Positions 1 to 9,072 of a stretch of 64,000 nt of DNA are shown in pieces (within the stretch, counting starts at the first letter, position 1; each line of letters begins with the position of its first letter). This DNA is from Rubrivivax albus (GTDB lineage Bacteria > Pseudomonadota > Gammaproteobacteria > Burkholderiales > Burkholderiaceae_C). The notes below the pieces were generated by a model. The model saw only the letters and a program-made list of their open reading frames with translations, was not told the DNA's origin and did no database searches. Made by a program: the position numbers and the translations under genes. The stretch lies in the NCBI RefSeq assembly GCF_004016515.1, contig NZ_SACT01000008.1, positions 207,363-271,362 of the forward strand, written 5' to 3'.

Positions 1-667
1 TGAAGGGCAGGTAGTCGCCAGTGTCGCGCTGCTTGGCGCTGACGATGCCGGCCGTCACCGTGTTGTCCAGCCCGAACGGCGAGCCGATGGCCAGCACCCA
101 TTCGCCCACCTTGAGCCGGTTGGCGTCGCCGATCTTCACGAACGGCAGACCGGTGGCCTCGACCTTGACCACCGCCACGTCGGTGCGCCGGTCAGCGCCG
201 ACGATCTTCGCCTTCAGCTCGCGCTTGTCGGTGAGGGTGACGATGACCTCGTCCGCACCGTCGACGACGTGGGCGTTGGTCATGATGTAGCCATCGGCAC
301 TGAGCACGAAGCCCGAACCGACGCCGCGCTGCTGGGGTTCGTTGTCCTCATCGTCCTGCGGGCCGTTGCGGGGACCGCCGCGATCGGGCCGGTTCGGCAG
401 CGGGATGCCGAAGCGCCTCAGGAACTCCTCGAACTCCGGTGGCACCTGGCCGCGCAGGTTGCCGCCGCCGTTGCCGGGACGCTCCAGCGTGCGGATGTTG
501 ACCACCGCCGGGCCCACGCGCTCGACCAGTTCGGTGAAGTCCGGCAGCTGCACCGTTGGTGTCGCAGCCTGGGCCTGCACGGACGCTGGCGCCAGCGCGG
601 CCCAGCTCATCAGCGCGGCAGTGGCCAGCACGGCGCCGCGCCGGCGCAGGGTCTGCGGTTGGGTCAT
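1..667 (-). CDS. mucD: MucD/DegP-type periplasmic serine protease, 3' end outside window
   Basis: Trypsin-like HtrA-family protease that in this operon type degrades misfolded envelope proteins and feeds into sigma-E control. Only the first 222 residues are inside the window. A signal peptide (Met1 to about Ala33, ending VQAQA) precedes the protease domain. Catalytic His133 lies in TNAHVV and Asp163 in RRTDVAVV; the serine and the PDZ domains lie beyond base 1. The start ATG at 667 directly precedes an Arg-rich signal-peptide n-region. It follows rseB by about 70 bases, giving the common rpoE-rseA-rseB-mucD order. Assignment as MucD rather than DegQ rests on this context. Family certain, symbol likely. 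Confidence 0.92.
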   Translation of the reverse strand, partial: MTQPQTLRRRGAVLATAALMSWAALAPASVQAQAATPTVQLPDFTELVERVGPAVVNIRTLERPGNGGGNLRGQVPPEFEEFLRRFGIPLPNRPDRGGPRNGPQDDEDNEPQQRGVGSGFVLSADGYIMTNAHVVDGADEVIVTLTDKRELKAKIVGADRRTDVAVVKVEATGLPFVKIGDANRLKVGEWVLAIGSPFGLDNTVTAGIVSAKQRDTGDYLPF

Positions 668-739
668 GTTCGTGTTCTCCTGACGAGGAAATGGGTTCTG
701 GCGCAGGGATGGCGGCTGGGGCGAAGGTCGGCGTGCCGC

Positions 740-1738
740 TCAACGCCGGGACAGCGCATCGACGAAACGTTCCAGCGTGCGCCTGGGCACGTCGCCCATG
801 GCGGTGATCCAGTGGTCGCCCACGCGCTGCATCACGGTGTGCGTGGCGCCCATCTGCGCCGCCAGCGCGCCGCGGTGCGCGTGTTCGCTGTAGGGCTCGA
901 TGAACAGCGAGACAAAGCTCAGGCCGTCCGAGAACATGGCCTGCAGTGCCTGGCCGCCGGGGCCGGCGACCGCCGGCCGCTGCAGGCAGCCGACCAGGTC
1001 GAAACCGGGCACGTCCTGGCGCATGCGCCACCCCTGGGCCGCCCAGTCGACGACCTCGCGCCGGGACGGCAGCACGGTGTAGCCGGCAGGCTCCATGCCG
1101 TCGAGCACGGCGCGCATGTCGGCCGCACCGCCGATCTGCACCTCGCTGAACGCCGAGGACTCCAGCGTCTGCCCGGCGCTGTCCAGCACGTCGGCACGCA
1201 GCAGCAGCCCGGTGGCCTCGTCGGCCAGCAGGCGCTGCGCGAAACGCAGGTCGTCCCGCGGCTGCAGCAGCATCACCTGTGCCCGCCGCCCGGCCACCAC
1301 GCTGTGGCCCGCCGGCACCAGGCTGTAGTGGGCCAGAGCGCGGGGCTCCACGCTGCGCCGCGTGGACACCAGCGCATTGGAGGCGGCGCGCTGCTCCACC
1401 ACCACCAGCTGCTTGTGCGGCCACACGGTGCGCACCGTGTCGTTGCGGCGGTAGACGCGGTGCTGATGGCCGTCCAGCGCCTCCACCCGCTCGAGCACCT
1501 CGCCACCTGCCGCCACGTGCGCCACGCGCGAACTGGAGACGATGCCCGCGGCGGTGTAGACCATGGTGCCGCGGTAGTTCTGCCCCGATGCCGCGGCGTT
1601 CAGGCGCGCCAGCCAGGCGGTCGGGTCCGGCACCGGTGCCGGCCCGGCCGCCACGGCAGGCAGCAGGCCGCTGCACAGCAGCCCGGCCAGGCACCAGCGC
1701 CGGGAACGCGTCGCGCGCGAAGGAGATGCCACCGACAT
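740..1738 (-). CDS. rseB: RseB/MucB sigma-E regulatory protein
   Basis: Periplasmic protein that binds the anti-sigma factor RseA and protects it from proteolysis until envelope stress is sensed. The 332-residue product starts with a Sec signal (about residues 1-30, hydrophobic LAGLLCSGLLPAVAA). It then carries the MucB/RseB N-terminal lipid-binding-like domain (NYRGTMVYT near 44, VEALDG, RRND) and a smaller C-terminal domain ending VDALSRR. Length fits the family. The start is the ATG overlapping the rseA stop (TGATG), so the two are translationally coupled; a longer in-frame opening upstream lies inside rseA and is rejected. Confidence 0.9.
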   Translation of the reverse strand: MSVASPSRATRSRRWCLAGLLCSGLLPAVAAGPAPVPDPTAWLARLNAAASGQNYRGTMVYTAAGIVSSSRVAHVAAGGEVLERVEALDGHQHRVYRRNDTVRTVWPHKQLVVVEQRAASNALVSTRRSVEPRALAHYSLVPAGHSVVAGRRAQVMLLQPRDDLRFAQRLLADEATGLLLRADVLDSAGQTLESSAFSEVQIGGAADMRAVLDGMEPAGYTVLPSRREVVDWAAQGWRMRQDVPGFDLVGCLQRPAVAGPGGQALQAMFSDGLSFVSLFIEPYSEHAHRGALAAQMGATHTVMQRVGDHWITAMGDVPRRTLERFVDALSRR

Positions 1739-2382
1739 CAGCGCGCCGGCGCGGCGTCGAAGTCGACCGTGCGCACCGCGCCGCCCGGCAGCGCTGCGGG
1801 CGACCCCATCAGCACCTCGCGATGGGCGCGCAGGTACTCGTCGACGCGTGCGTCGCGCAGCATCTGGCCGTGCTGCACGGTCGCCGGCGCGGTGCCCGGC
1901 ACTGCCGTGGACGCCAGCGTGGCGCGAACGGCCAGCGGCGGCGTGGCGGCCATCTGCGGCGCGTCGAAGCCGTTGCCACCTGGGGCGGCCTGCTGCAGCA
2001 CCACCATCACGCCGGCCACGGCTACGAAGCCGGCGGCCGCCGCCATCGGCACCAGCCACAGCTGACGCCGGCCGCGCTGGCGCGCAGGCCGTGCCGCCAA
2101 AGGTGCCGGCGCCAGCACCACCGGCTCGTCGGCCAGCCGCTGGCGCAGGGCCTGAAGAAAGGCGGCATCGGCCGCGGCCGGCCGCGCCAGGTCGTCCGAG
2201 CGCAACACATCACCGATGAGGTGATAGGCATGCCAGGTGCGCCGGGCGTCGTCGTCCTCGGCCCAGCGGCGGCATGCACCGGCCAGGTCGTGGTCGTCCA
2301 GGCGGCCATCGGCCAGGTCGGACAACCATTGCCGGTGCTCGTCGGGGGCTGGGGTGGCGTGGGGTCGGTTCATGGGCAGCAC
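1738..2382 (-). CDS. rseA: RseA/MucA-type anti-sigma-E factor
   Basis: Inner-membrane anti-sigma factor that holds sigma-E. The 214-residue product has an N-terminal cytoplasmic domain with the RseA_N pattern (LSDLADGRLD near 20, then WHAYHLIGDVLRSDDL near 49-64). One membrane segment follows at about residues 110-130, then a Pro/Ala-rich periplasmic tail. Met1 and Met4 are both possible starts; Met4 (2373) would shorten it by three residues. It lies 15 bases after rpoE and overlaps rseB. Sequence is diverged from the E. coli protein, as is usual, so the call depends on both motif and position. Confidence 0.88.
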   Translation of the reverse strand: MLPMNRPHATPAPDEHRQWLSDLADGRLDDHDLAGACRRWAEDDDARRTWHAYHLIGDVLRSDDLARPAAADAAFLQALRQRLADEPVVLAPAPLAARPARQRGRRQLWLVPMAAAAGFVAVAGVMVVLQQAAPGGNGFDAPQMAATPPLAVRATLASTAVPGTAPATVQHGQMLRDARVDEYLRAHREVLMGSPAALPGGAVRTVDFDAAPAR

Positions 2383-2397
2383 TCGGTTCTGTGGCGC

Positions 2398-3012
2398 TCA
2401 CCAGCGCGCGCCGTCACGGGTGTCCAGCAGCGGTCGCAGGCGCTGTGCGATCGCCTCGCGGGCGCGGAAGATCCGCGACCGCACGGTCCCGATCGGGCAG
2501 TTCATCACATCGGCAATCTCTTCGTAGCTCAGCCCTTCGATCTCGCGCAGCGTGATCGCCTGGCGAAGGTCTTCGGACAACGCCGCGATGGCCGCATTGA
2601 CGGCCTCCGCGATCTCCTTGCTCGCGAGCAACGCATCCGGTGTCTCGCCGTCGCTTAGTTCGTTCTCGACACGGGAAGTTTCATCGCCTTCATCATCGCG
2701 AGACGCGAGTGCGGTTTCCGTGACCAGCGGGTCACGCTTGAGATCCATCAGGCTCTTCTTGGCCGTGTTGACCGCAATCCGGTAGAGCCAGGTGTAGAAC
2801 GCGCTCTCGCCGCGGAAGTTCGGCAGCGCGCGGTAGGCGCGGATGAAGGTCTCCTGGGCGATGTCGGGCACGAGGTCGGTGTCGCGCACCATGCGGCCGA
2901 TCAGGCGCTCGATGCGGCGCTGGTACTTGACCACCAGCAGTTCGAAGGCACGCTGGTCGCCCTGCTTGACCCGTTCGACCAGGGCCGCGTCGGCGTCGGG
3001 CTGCGTCATCAT
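2398..3012 (-). CDS. rpoE: RNA polymerase sigma-E factor (ECF, RpoE/AlgU type)
   Basis: Extracytoplasmic-function sigma factor for envelope stress. The 204-residue protein has sigma region 2 at about residues 10-85 (ELLVVKYQRRIERLI, then DIAQETFIRAYRAL and FYTWLYRIAVNTAKK). Region 4 is at about 140-195 with the helix-turn-helix LSYEEIADVMNCPIGTVRSR. The linker is acidic. Two adjacent Met codons begin it; either may be used. It overlaps by 4 bases the small membrane-protein gene upstream and is followed by rseA, the standard autoregulated order. I see no confident sigma-E promoter directly upstream. Confidence 0.96.
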   Translation of the reverse strand: MMTQPDADAALVERVKQGDQRAFELLVVKYQRRIERLIGRMVRDTDLVPDIAQETFIRAYRALPNFRGESAFYTWLYRIAVNTAKKSLMDLKRDPLVTETALASRDDEGDETSRVENELSDGETPDALLASKEIAEAVNAAIAALSEDLRQAITLREIEGLSYEEIADVMNCPIGTVRSRIFRAREAIAQRLRPLLDTRDGARW

Positions 3013-3464
3013 GGCGTAGGCACCCCTTCGCCGCCGGCCGGATGGCTGGCAGGATGACCGGCCGTGGCCACCAGGGCCGCACGCAGCGCCGGCCAGCTGA
3101 ACCCGGCCGCACGGGCACTACGGGCCGACAGCGGCAGCCAGGCCGTCGCCAGCATCCGGCCCGGGGGCCGCAACCGCAGCAACAGCCAGGCACCCAGGTC
3201 CAGCGCCACCCGGGGCTGGACCACCTGCGCGCCGAGCCACCAGGCCTGCCCATCCCAGCGCAGGCTGGGCACCGCCCGGCGGGCGTCGGCACGCCAGGCC
3301 AGCAGACCGCTCAACGCCAACAGGGCAGCGAGCATCAGCATGACCGGGCCCGATTGCCACGCCAGCAACGCCCAGGCCGCCAGCAGGTGAAGGCCGAGCA
3401 TGGCCAGACGCCAGCGCCCGCCGTCACCGGCGGCCTCCAGGGACACCGGCGCAGGGCCTTGCAT
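3009..3464 (-). CDS. Small membrane protein between fabF and rpoE
   Basis: A 151-residue protein with two hydrophobic segments near the N-terminus (about residues 18-36 and 40-58) and a soluble C-terminal part rich in Trp, Arg and Leu. The topology, a membrane hairpin followed by a beta-rich tail, resembles the YgfX/CptA-like proteins often found beside sigma factor or flavin genes, but I cannot assign it by motif. Its stop overlaps the rpoE start by 4 bases, so it is probably translated in the same transcript. Function unknown. Confidence 0.75.
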   Translation of the reverse strand: MQGPAPVSLEAAGDGGRWRLAMLGLHLLAAWALLAWQSGPVMLMLAALLALSGLLAWRADARRAVPSLRWDGQAWWLGAQVVQPRVALDLGAWLLLRLRPPGRMLATAWLPLSARSARAAGFSWPALRAALVATAGHPASHPAGGEGVPTP

Positions 3465-3482
3465 GGACAGGCGACAGGGCGC

Positions 3483-4727
3483 TCAGGCGCGCCGGAACAC
3501 CAGCGTCCCGTTGGTGCCGCCGAAGCCGAAGTTGTTCTTCACCGCCACGTCGATGCGCATCTCGCGCGCCTGGTTGGCGCAGTAGTCGAGATCGCACTCC
3601 GGGTCCTGTTCGAAGATGTTGATCGTCGGCGGCGAGACCTGGTGGTGCACCGCGAGCACGGTGAACACCGACTCGATGCCGCCGGCGCCGCCCAGCAGGT
3701 GGCCGGTCATCGACTTGGTGGAGTTCACCACCATCTGCTTCGCATGGTCGCCGAAGGCGAGCTTGATCGCGTTGGTCTCGTTGACGTCGCCCAGCGGCGT
3801 GCTGGTGCCGTGCGCATTGAGGTACTGCACGGCATCGGCATTGACGCCGGCGTTGCGCAGCGCCGCCTTCATGCTGCGCTTGGGTCCGTCGACGTTGGGC
3901 GCGGTCATGTGGAAGGCATCCGCGCCCATGCCGAAGCCGGCCAGTTCGGCGTAGATCTTCGCGCCGCGCTTCTTCGCGTGCTCGTATTCCTCGAGCACCA
4001 GCACGCCGGCACCCTCGCCGAGCACGAAGCCGTCACGGTCCTTGTCCCAGGGTCGGGACGCGGTCTTCGGATCGTCGTTGCGCGTGGACAAGGCCCGCGC
4101 CGCGGCGAAACCGCCGATGCCCAGCGGACTCACGGTGCTTTCCGCGCCGCCGGCCACCATGACGTCGGCATCACCGTACTCGATCAGCCGCCCGGCCTCG
4201 CCGATGCAGTGCAGCCCAGTGGTGCAGGCGGTGACGATGGCCAGGTTCGGCCCGGTGAAGCCGTACTTGATCGACAGGTGCCCGGAGATCATGTTGATGA
4301 TCGACGCCGGCACGAAGAACGGCGAGATGCGCCGCGGCCCGCGGGTGCGGTACTCCTCGTGCGTGGCCTCGATCATCGGCAGGCCGCCGATGCCGGAGCC
4401 CACCATGCAGCCGATGCGCTCGGCCGTCTCTTCCGTCAACGCGTCGCCCGTGGGCAGACCGGCGTCCTGCACGGCCTGGATCGCCGCCGCCATCCCGTAA
4501 TGGATGAAGGTGTCCATGTGCCGGGCTTCCTTGCCGGGGATGTAGTCCTCGACATTGAAGCCCTTGACCTCGCCGGCAAAACGGCAGCTCAGCGCGGAGG
4601 CATCGAACTTGGTGACGGTATCGATGCCGCTGCGGCCGGCGACCAGGTTGGCCCAGCCCTCGGCAACGCTGTTGCCGACCGGGCTGATCAGCCCCAGGCC
4701 GGTGACGACGACACGGCGACGCGACAT
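3483..4727 (-). CDS. fabF: 3-oxoacyl-ACP synthase II (FabF)
   Basis: Condensing enzyme elongating acyl-ACP with malonyl-ACP in type II fatty-acid synthesis. The 414-residue thiolase-fold protein has the active-site Cys168 in VTACTTGLHCIG. The two catalytic His sit in NAHGTSTPLGD and SMTGHLLGGAGG, and the C-terminal glycine-rich NNFGFGGTNG is intact. Length is normal for FabF. It lies 7 bases after acpP on the same strand, inside the fatty-acid operon. FabF rather than FabB is supported by acpP adjacency and the length of the sequence. Confidence 0.97.
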   Translation of the reverse strand: MSRRRVVVTGLGLISPVGNSVAEGWANLVAGRSGIDTVTKFDASALSCRFAGEVKGFNVEDYIPGKEARHMDTFIHYGMAAAIQAVQDAGLPTGDALTEETAERIGCMVGSGIGGLPMIEATHEEYRTRGPRRISPFFVPASIINMISGHLSIKYGFTGPNLAIVTACTTGLHCIGEAGRLIEYGDADVMVAGGAESTVSPLGIGGFAAARALSTRNDDPKTASRPWDKDRDGFVLGEGAGVLVLEEYEHAKKRGAKIYAELAGFGMGADAFHMTAPNVDGPKRSMKAALRNAGVNADAVQYLNAHGTSTPLGDVNETNAIKLAFGDHAKQMVVNSTKSMTGHLLGGAGGIESVFTVLAVHHQVSPPTINIFEQDPECDLDYCANQAREMRIDVAVKNNFGFGGTNGTLVFRRA

Positions 4728-4734
4728 GCGGAGA

Positions 4735-4974
4735 TCAGGCCTTCTGGTTCTTGACCGCGTAGTCGATGGCCAACTGCACCGTCGTGATCTTCTCGGCCTC
4801 TTCGTCCGGGATCTCGATGCCGAACTCGTCCTCGAGGGCCATCACCAGTTCCACCGTGTCCAGCGAGTCGGCGCCGAGGTCGGCCACGAAGGCCTTCTCG
4901 TTGGTGACGTCCGCCTCGGGCACGCCGAGTTGTTCGGCGATGATTTTCTTGACACGGGTTTCGATATCGCTCAT
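4735..4974 (-). CDS. acpP: Acyl carrier protein
   Basis: A 79-residue acidic four-helix carrier. The phosphopantetheine attachment serine lies in the conserved DLGADSLDTVELVMALE motif near residue 38, followed by EFGIEIPDEEAEKI. The start has the purine-rich stretch GGAGGAG a short distance upstream. It sits between fabG and fabF, the usual site. About 120 bases separate it from fabG, the longest gap in this operon; I see no clear hairpin there. Confidence 0.98.
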   Translation of the reverse strand: MSDIETRVKKIIAEQLGVPEADVTNEKAFVADLGADSLDTVELVMALEDEFGIEIPDEEAEKITTVQLAIDYAVKNQKA

Positions 4975-5093
4975 GACTCCTCCAGGAGTGGGTCCAACTG
5001 ACAGCCGGCGATTCTACCGGCGGGCAGGGGCGGGGCATCCGCCACGTTGTCGGCCCGGGATCGGGCCTGGGATCCGGCCAGAGACCGGCGAAT

Positions 5094-5834
5094 TCAGCTC
5101 ATGTACATGCCGCCGTTGACGTGCAGCTCGGCGCCCGTCACGTAGCCGGCCAGCGGGCTGGCCAGGAAGGCCACCGCATGCGCCACCTCCTCCGGCGCGC
5201 CCAGGCGTGCCAGCGGGATCTGCGCCAGCAGCGCGGTCTTCTGCGCCTCGGGCAGCGCGTCGGTCATGTCGGTGGCGATGAAGCCCGGCGCCACGCAGTT
5301 GACGGTGACGTTGCGGCTGCCCAGCTCGCGCGCCAGCGCGCGCGTCATGCCGGCCACGCCGGCCTTGGCGGCAGCGTAGTTGGCCTGCCCCGCGTTGCCG
5401 GAGGCGCCGACCACCGAGGTCACGCTGACGATGCGGCCCCAGCGCTGCTTCATCATCGGGCGGATGGCGGCGCGGCTGAGGCGGAAGACGGCCTTCAGGT
5501 TGGTGTCGATCACCGCGTCCCAGTCGGCGTCCTTCATGCGCATGGCCAGCTGGTCGCGCGTGATGCCGGCGTTGTTGACCAGCACGTGCAGGCCGCCGTC
5601 GGTCTTGACGATGTCGTCCACGGCCGCTTCGGCGGCTGGCCCGTCGGTGACGTCCAGCGCGATGCCGCGCCCGCCCAGCGGCGCCAGGGCCTCGGTGATG
5701 GCGGCGGCGCCGGCAGCGGTGGTGGCGGTGCCGATCACGCGGCAGCCCTGCTGCGCCAGCGCCAGCGCGATGGCGCGGCCAATGCCGCGCGAGGCGCCGG
5801 TGACGAGGGCGATGCGGACGGTCTCTTCACTCAT
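5094..5834 (-). CDS. fabG: 3-oxoacyl-ACP reductase (FabG)
   Basis: NADPH-dependent SDR enzyme reducing 3-oxoacyl-ACP. The 246-residue protein has the cofactor motif TGASRGIG (about 13-20), NNAG, catalytic Ser in SVTSVVGASGN, YAAAKAG (Tyr and Lys of YxxxK), and the C-terminal HVNGGMYM typical of FabG. The start ATG at 5834 overlaps the fabD stop (ATGA); a larger open frame reading through from within fabD is an overlap artefact. Sits between fabD and acpP. Confidence 0.97.
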   Translation of the reverse strand: MSEETVRIALVTGASRGIGRAIALALAQQGCRVIGTATTAAGAAAITEALAPLGGRGIALDVTDGPAAEAAVDDIVKTDGGLHVLVNNAGITRDQLAMRMKDADWDAVIDTNLKAVFRLSRAAIRPMMKQRWGRIVSVTSVVGASGNAGQANYAAAKAGVAGMTRALARELGSRNVTVNCVAPGFIATDMTDALPEAQKTALLAQIPLARLGAPEEVAHAVAFLASPLAGYVTGAELHVNGGMYMS

Positions 5835-6772
5835 GCCAGCATTTCCTTGGCCTCGGCCAGCGACACGGGGTCGAGCACGGTGACGCTCTCGGCCTCGGCG
5901 TGCTCGATGCGCTTGATCATCTTGGACAGCACGCGGCCCGGGCCGCACTCGAAGATGTGGCGCAGGCCGCGAGCGTGCATGGCCTCCACCAGTTCCACCC
6001 AGCGCACCGGGCCGAAGGCCTGGCGGTAGAGCGCGTCGCGGATGCGGTCGGGGTCGGTCTCGACGGCGACGTCGATGTTGTTGATCACCGGGATGGCCGG
6101 TGCGGCAAACGGCGTGGCCGCCAGCCGCTCGGCCAGGCGGTCGGCCGCCGGCTTCATCAGCCCGCAGTGGAACGGCGCCGACACCGCCAGCGGCATCGCG
6201 CGCTTGGCGCCGATGGCCTTGAGCAGCGTCACCGCCATCTCCACGCCGGCCGTGCTGCCGGCGATGACGGTCTGCTTGGGATCGTTGAAGTTGGCGGCGG
6301 CCACGATCTCGCCGCTGTCGCGCGCCGCCTGCTCGCAGGCCTTGGCCACGTCGGCGCCGTCCAGGCCCAGGATGGCCATCATCGCGCCGGTGCCCACCGG
6401 CACCGCGTCCTGCATGGCCTGCGCGCGGAAACGCACCAGCGGCACGGCGTCGGCCAGGGTCAGCGCACCGGCGGCCACCAGGGCGCTGTACTCGCCCAGC
6501 GAATGGCCGGCCACGGCGGCCGGCACCGGGCCGCCTTCGTGGATCCACGCACGGTAGTTGGCCACGCCGGCCACCAGCATCACGAGCTGGGTGTTGACGG
6601 TGAGCGCCAGCGTCTCCGCCGGACCTTCGTGGATCAGACGGCCCACGTCCAGGCCGGCGGCGGCCGACGCCTCGGCCAGCGTGGCGGCCACGGCCGGGTG
6701 GTCAGCCCAGGCGTCGAGCATGCCCACGGACTGCGAGCCCTGCCCCGGAAAGACGAAAGCAAAAGGTTTCAT
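5831..6772 (-). CDS. fabD: Malonyl-CoA:ACP transacylase (FabD)
   Basis: Transfers malonyl from CoA to ACP to supply elongation. The 313-residue protein begins with FVFPGQGSQSVGML, has the nucleophile Ser91 in GHSLGEYSAL, the conserved Arg in VRFRAQAMQ, and the catalytic His in SAPFHCGLM. Length is normal. It overlaps fabG by 4 bases; the gap to fabH is about 60 bases. Confidence 0.97.
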   Translation of the reverse strand: MKPFAFVFPGQGSQSVGMLDAWADHPAVAATLAEASAAAGLDVGRLIHEGPAETLALTVNTQLVMLVAGVANYRAWIHEGGPVPAAVAGHSLGEYSALVAAGALTLADAVPLVRFRAQAMQDAVPVGTGAMMAILGLDGADVAKACEQAARDSGEIVAAANFNDPKQTVIAGSTAGVEMAVTLLKAIGAKRAMPLAVSAPFHCGLMKPAADRLAERLAATPFAAPAIPVINNIDVAVETDPDRIRDALYRQAFGPVRWVELVEAMHARGLRHIFECGPGRVLSKMIKRIEHAEAESVTVLDPVSLAEAKEMLA

Positions 6773-6831
6773 GGCGGTGTCTCCAAACGCGCGGCGCGTC
6801 CGCCCGACGGCGGCGCCCCGTCATGGGTGGA

Positions 6832-7812
6832 TCAGTAGTCGAGCAGCACGGCGCCCCAGGTGAAGCCGCCGCCCACCCCCTCGAGCATCACCGTGTCGCC
6901 GCGCTGCACGCGGCCGCTGCGCACCGCGTGGTCCAGCGCCAGCGGGATCGACGCGGCCGAGGTGTTGCCGTGCTCGTCGACGGTGACGATCAGCTTGTCC
7001 AGCGGCAGCCGCAGCTTCTTCGCGGTGCCGGTCATGATGCGGATGTTGGCCTGGTGCGGGATCAGCCAGTCGAGGTCGCTGTCCTGGCGGCCGGCCTTCT
7101 CCAGCACGGTGCGCGCCGCCTGCTCCAGCACGCCGACCGCGAGCTTGAACACGGCCTGGCCGTCCATCTTCAGCAGCGGGTCGCCGAGCACCTGGCCGTT
7201 CTGCACCGTGCCCGGTACGCACAGGATGCCAGCGTGGCGGCCGTCGGCATGCAGGTCGGTGGCCAGGATGCCGGGCGTGTCCGACGCTTCCAGCACCACG
7301 GCGCCGGCGCCGTCGCCGAACAGCACGCAGGTGGTGCGGTCGTTGAAGTCCAGCAGGCGCGAGAACACCTCGGCGCCGACCACCAGCGCACAGCGCGCGT
7401 TGCCGGCGCGGATCATCGCGTCGGCCACCGTGAGGCCATAGACGAAGCCGGAGCACACGGCCTGCACGTCGAAGGCCGGACAGCCGGCCACGCCCAGCTT
7501 GTGCTGCAGGATCGCGGCGGTGGACGGGAACACCATGTCCGGCGTGGACGTGGCGACGATGATCAGGTCGACCTCGTCGGCGCGCCGGCCCGCGGCCTCC
7601 AGCGCATGGCGGCAGGCCGCCAGCGCCAGATCGCTGCTGTTGATGCCGTCGTCCACGAAGTGCCGCGCGCGGATGCCGGTGCGCTCGACGATCCAGTCGT
7701 CGGAACTCTCCAGGCCGCGGGCCGCCAGCTGGTCCACCAGGTCCTGGTTGGACACGCGCCTGGGCGGCAGGAAGCTGCCGGTGCCGGTAATGCGGGAGTA
7801 GGTGGCGGACAA
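6832..7812 (-). CDS. fabH: 3-oxoacyl-ACP synthase III (FabH)
   Basis: Initiates fatty-acid synthesis by condensing acetyl-CoA with malonyl-ACP. The 326-residue protein has the active Cys120 in VQAVCSGFVYGL, His in LIPHQANIRIM and Asn in HGNTSAASIPLAL, the full Cys-His-Asn triad. It starts with YSRITGTGSFLPPR, as is common in proteobacterial FabH. Located between plsX and fabD. Confidence 0.97.
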   Translation of the reverse strand: MSATYSRITGTGSFLPPRRVSNQDLVDQLAARGLESSDDWIVERTGIRARHFVDDGINSSDLALAACRHALEAAGRRADEVDLIIVATSTPDMVFPSTAAILQHKLGVAGCPAFDVQAVCSGFVYGLTVADAMIRAGNARCALVVGAEVFSRLLDFNDRTTCVLFGDGAGAVVLEASDTPGILATDLHADGRHAGILCVPGTVQNGQVLGDPLLKMDGQAVFKLAVGVLEQAARTVLEKAGRQDSDLDWLIPHQANIRIMTGTAKKLRLPLDKLIVTVDEHGNTSAASIPLALDHAVRSGRVQRGDTVMLEGVGGGFTWGAVLLDY

Positions 7813-7839
7813 GGGCTGACGGTGTTCAGGCCGGACGCG

Positions 7840-8988
7840 TCAGGCAGCGAGTGCCGACGGGCCGGCGGTTCCGGTGCTCGGGGCGGCGATTCGGTCCTGC
7901 ACGCGCTCCAGCAGCCGGTTGCGGGCGGCATCATACGCGCGGCCCAGCGCCTGTTCGAAGGCATAGGCATCGGCCGAGCCATGGCTCTTGAACACCAGCC
8001 CGCGCAGGCCCAGCAACGCGGCGCCGTTGTAGCCCCGCGGGTCCACGCGCCGCTTGAAACGGTTGAGCACCGGCATCGCCGCCAATGCCGCCAGCTTGGT
8101 CAGCGGGTTGCGGGTGAATTCCTGCTTGATGAAGTCCGACAGCATCGAGGCCAGGCCCTCGGAGGTCTTCAGCAGCACGTTGCCGACGAAGCCGTCGCAG
8201 ACCACGATGTCGGTGGTGCCGAGGAAGATGTCGTTGCCCTCGACGTTGCCGTGGAAGTTCAGCTGGCCGGCCTGGTGCGCGGCGCGCAGGAGTTCGCCGG
8301 CGCGCTTGATGGTCTCGCTGCCCTTGATGGCTTCCTCGCCGATGTTGAGCAGGCCGACGCTGGGTTCGTCGATGCCCGACACCGCCGACACCAGCGCCGC
8401 GCCCATCTCGGCGAACTGCAGCAGGTGCTCGGGCGTGCAGTCGACGTTGGCGCCGAGGTCGAGCACAGTGGTGAAGCCGCCCTTGCGGTTGGGCATCACG
8501 GTGGCAATGGCGGGGCGGTCGATGTCCTCCAGCGTCTTGAGCACGTAGCGCGCCACCGCCATCAGGGCGCCGGTGTTGCCGGCCGACACGCAGGCGTGCG
8601 CGGCAGGGACGCCGCCGTCATCGGCCTTCAGCGCGGCGATGGCCACGCGCATGGAGGAATCGCGCTTGCGGCGCAGCGCCACCTCCACCGGGTCGTACAT
8701 CGTCACCACCTCGGTGGCGGTGCGCAGCGTGGTGCGCGGCCAGGCCGCTGCGGGCGCCAACGCGTCGGCGCTGCCCACCAGCACCAGGGAGGCCTCCGGG
8801 TGGCGGTCGAGAAAAGCCTTGCAGGCCGGCAGGGTCACGGCCGGGCCATGGTCTCCGCCCATGCAGTCCACCGAGAGGGTGACCTGCGTGCGCGGGGACA
8901 GAGGCGTCGCCTGGAGAGGCTGGGCAGAGGACATCAGGGAGCCATCATGCACGATGCCCGGCGGTGCCGTCGTGGGCGCGCCGGGCAT
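7840..8988 (-). CDS. plsX: Phosphate acyltransferase PlsX
   Basis: Makes acyl-phosphate from acyl-ACP for the PlsX/PlsY route to lysophosphatidic acid. Family signature VDCMGGDHGP is at about residues 40-49, SAGNTGALMA near 134, and the DGFVGNVLLKTSEG block follows further on. The C-terminal end is Ala/Gly-rich. Starts are uncertain: ATG at 8988 gives 382 residues, while the internal ATG at 8934 (MSSAQ) gives 364 and leaves a shorter N-terminal extension before the conserved core. Order rpmF-plsX-fabH is typical. Confidence 0.95.
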   Translation of the reverse strand: MPGAPTTAPPGIVHDGSLMSSAQPLQATPLSPRTQVTLSVDCMGGDHGPAVTLPACKAFLDRHPEASLVLVGSADALAPAAAWPRTTLRTATEVVTMYDPVEVALRRKRDSSMRVAIAALKADDGGVPAAHACVSAGNTGALMAVARYVLKTLEDIDRPAIATVMPNRKGGFTTVLDLGANVDCTPEHLLQFAEMGAALVSAVSGIDEPSVGLLNIGEEAIKGSETIKRAGELLRAAHQAGQLNFHGNVEGNDIFLGTTDIVVCDGFVGNVLLKTSEGLASMLSDFIKQEFTRNPLTKLAALAAMPVLNRFKRRVDPRGYNGAALLGLRGLVFKSHGSADAYAFEQALGRAYDAARNRLLERVQDRIAAPSTGTAGPSALAA

Positions 8989-9072
8989 CGAGCTTCAGGG
9001 ACATCACCGGGGCGGCCTGCAGACTTGACGGCCCAAGGGCCGCAGTCGCACACAGGCGGCCCAGCGGCCGAC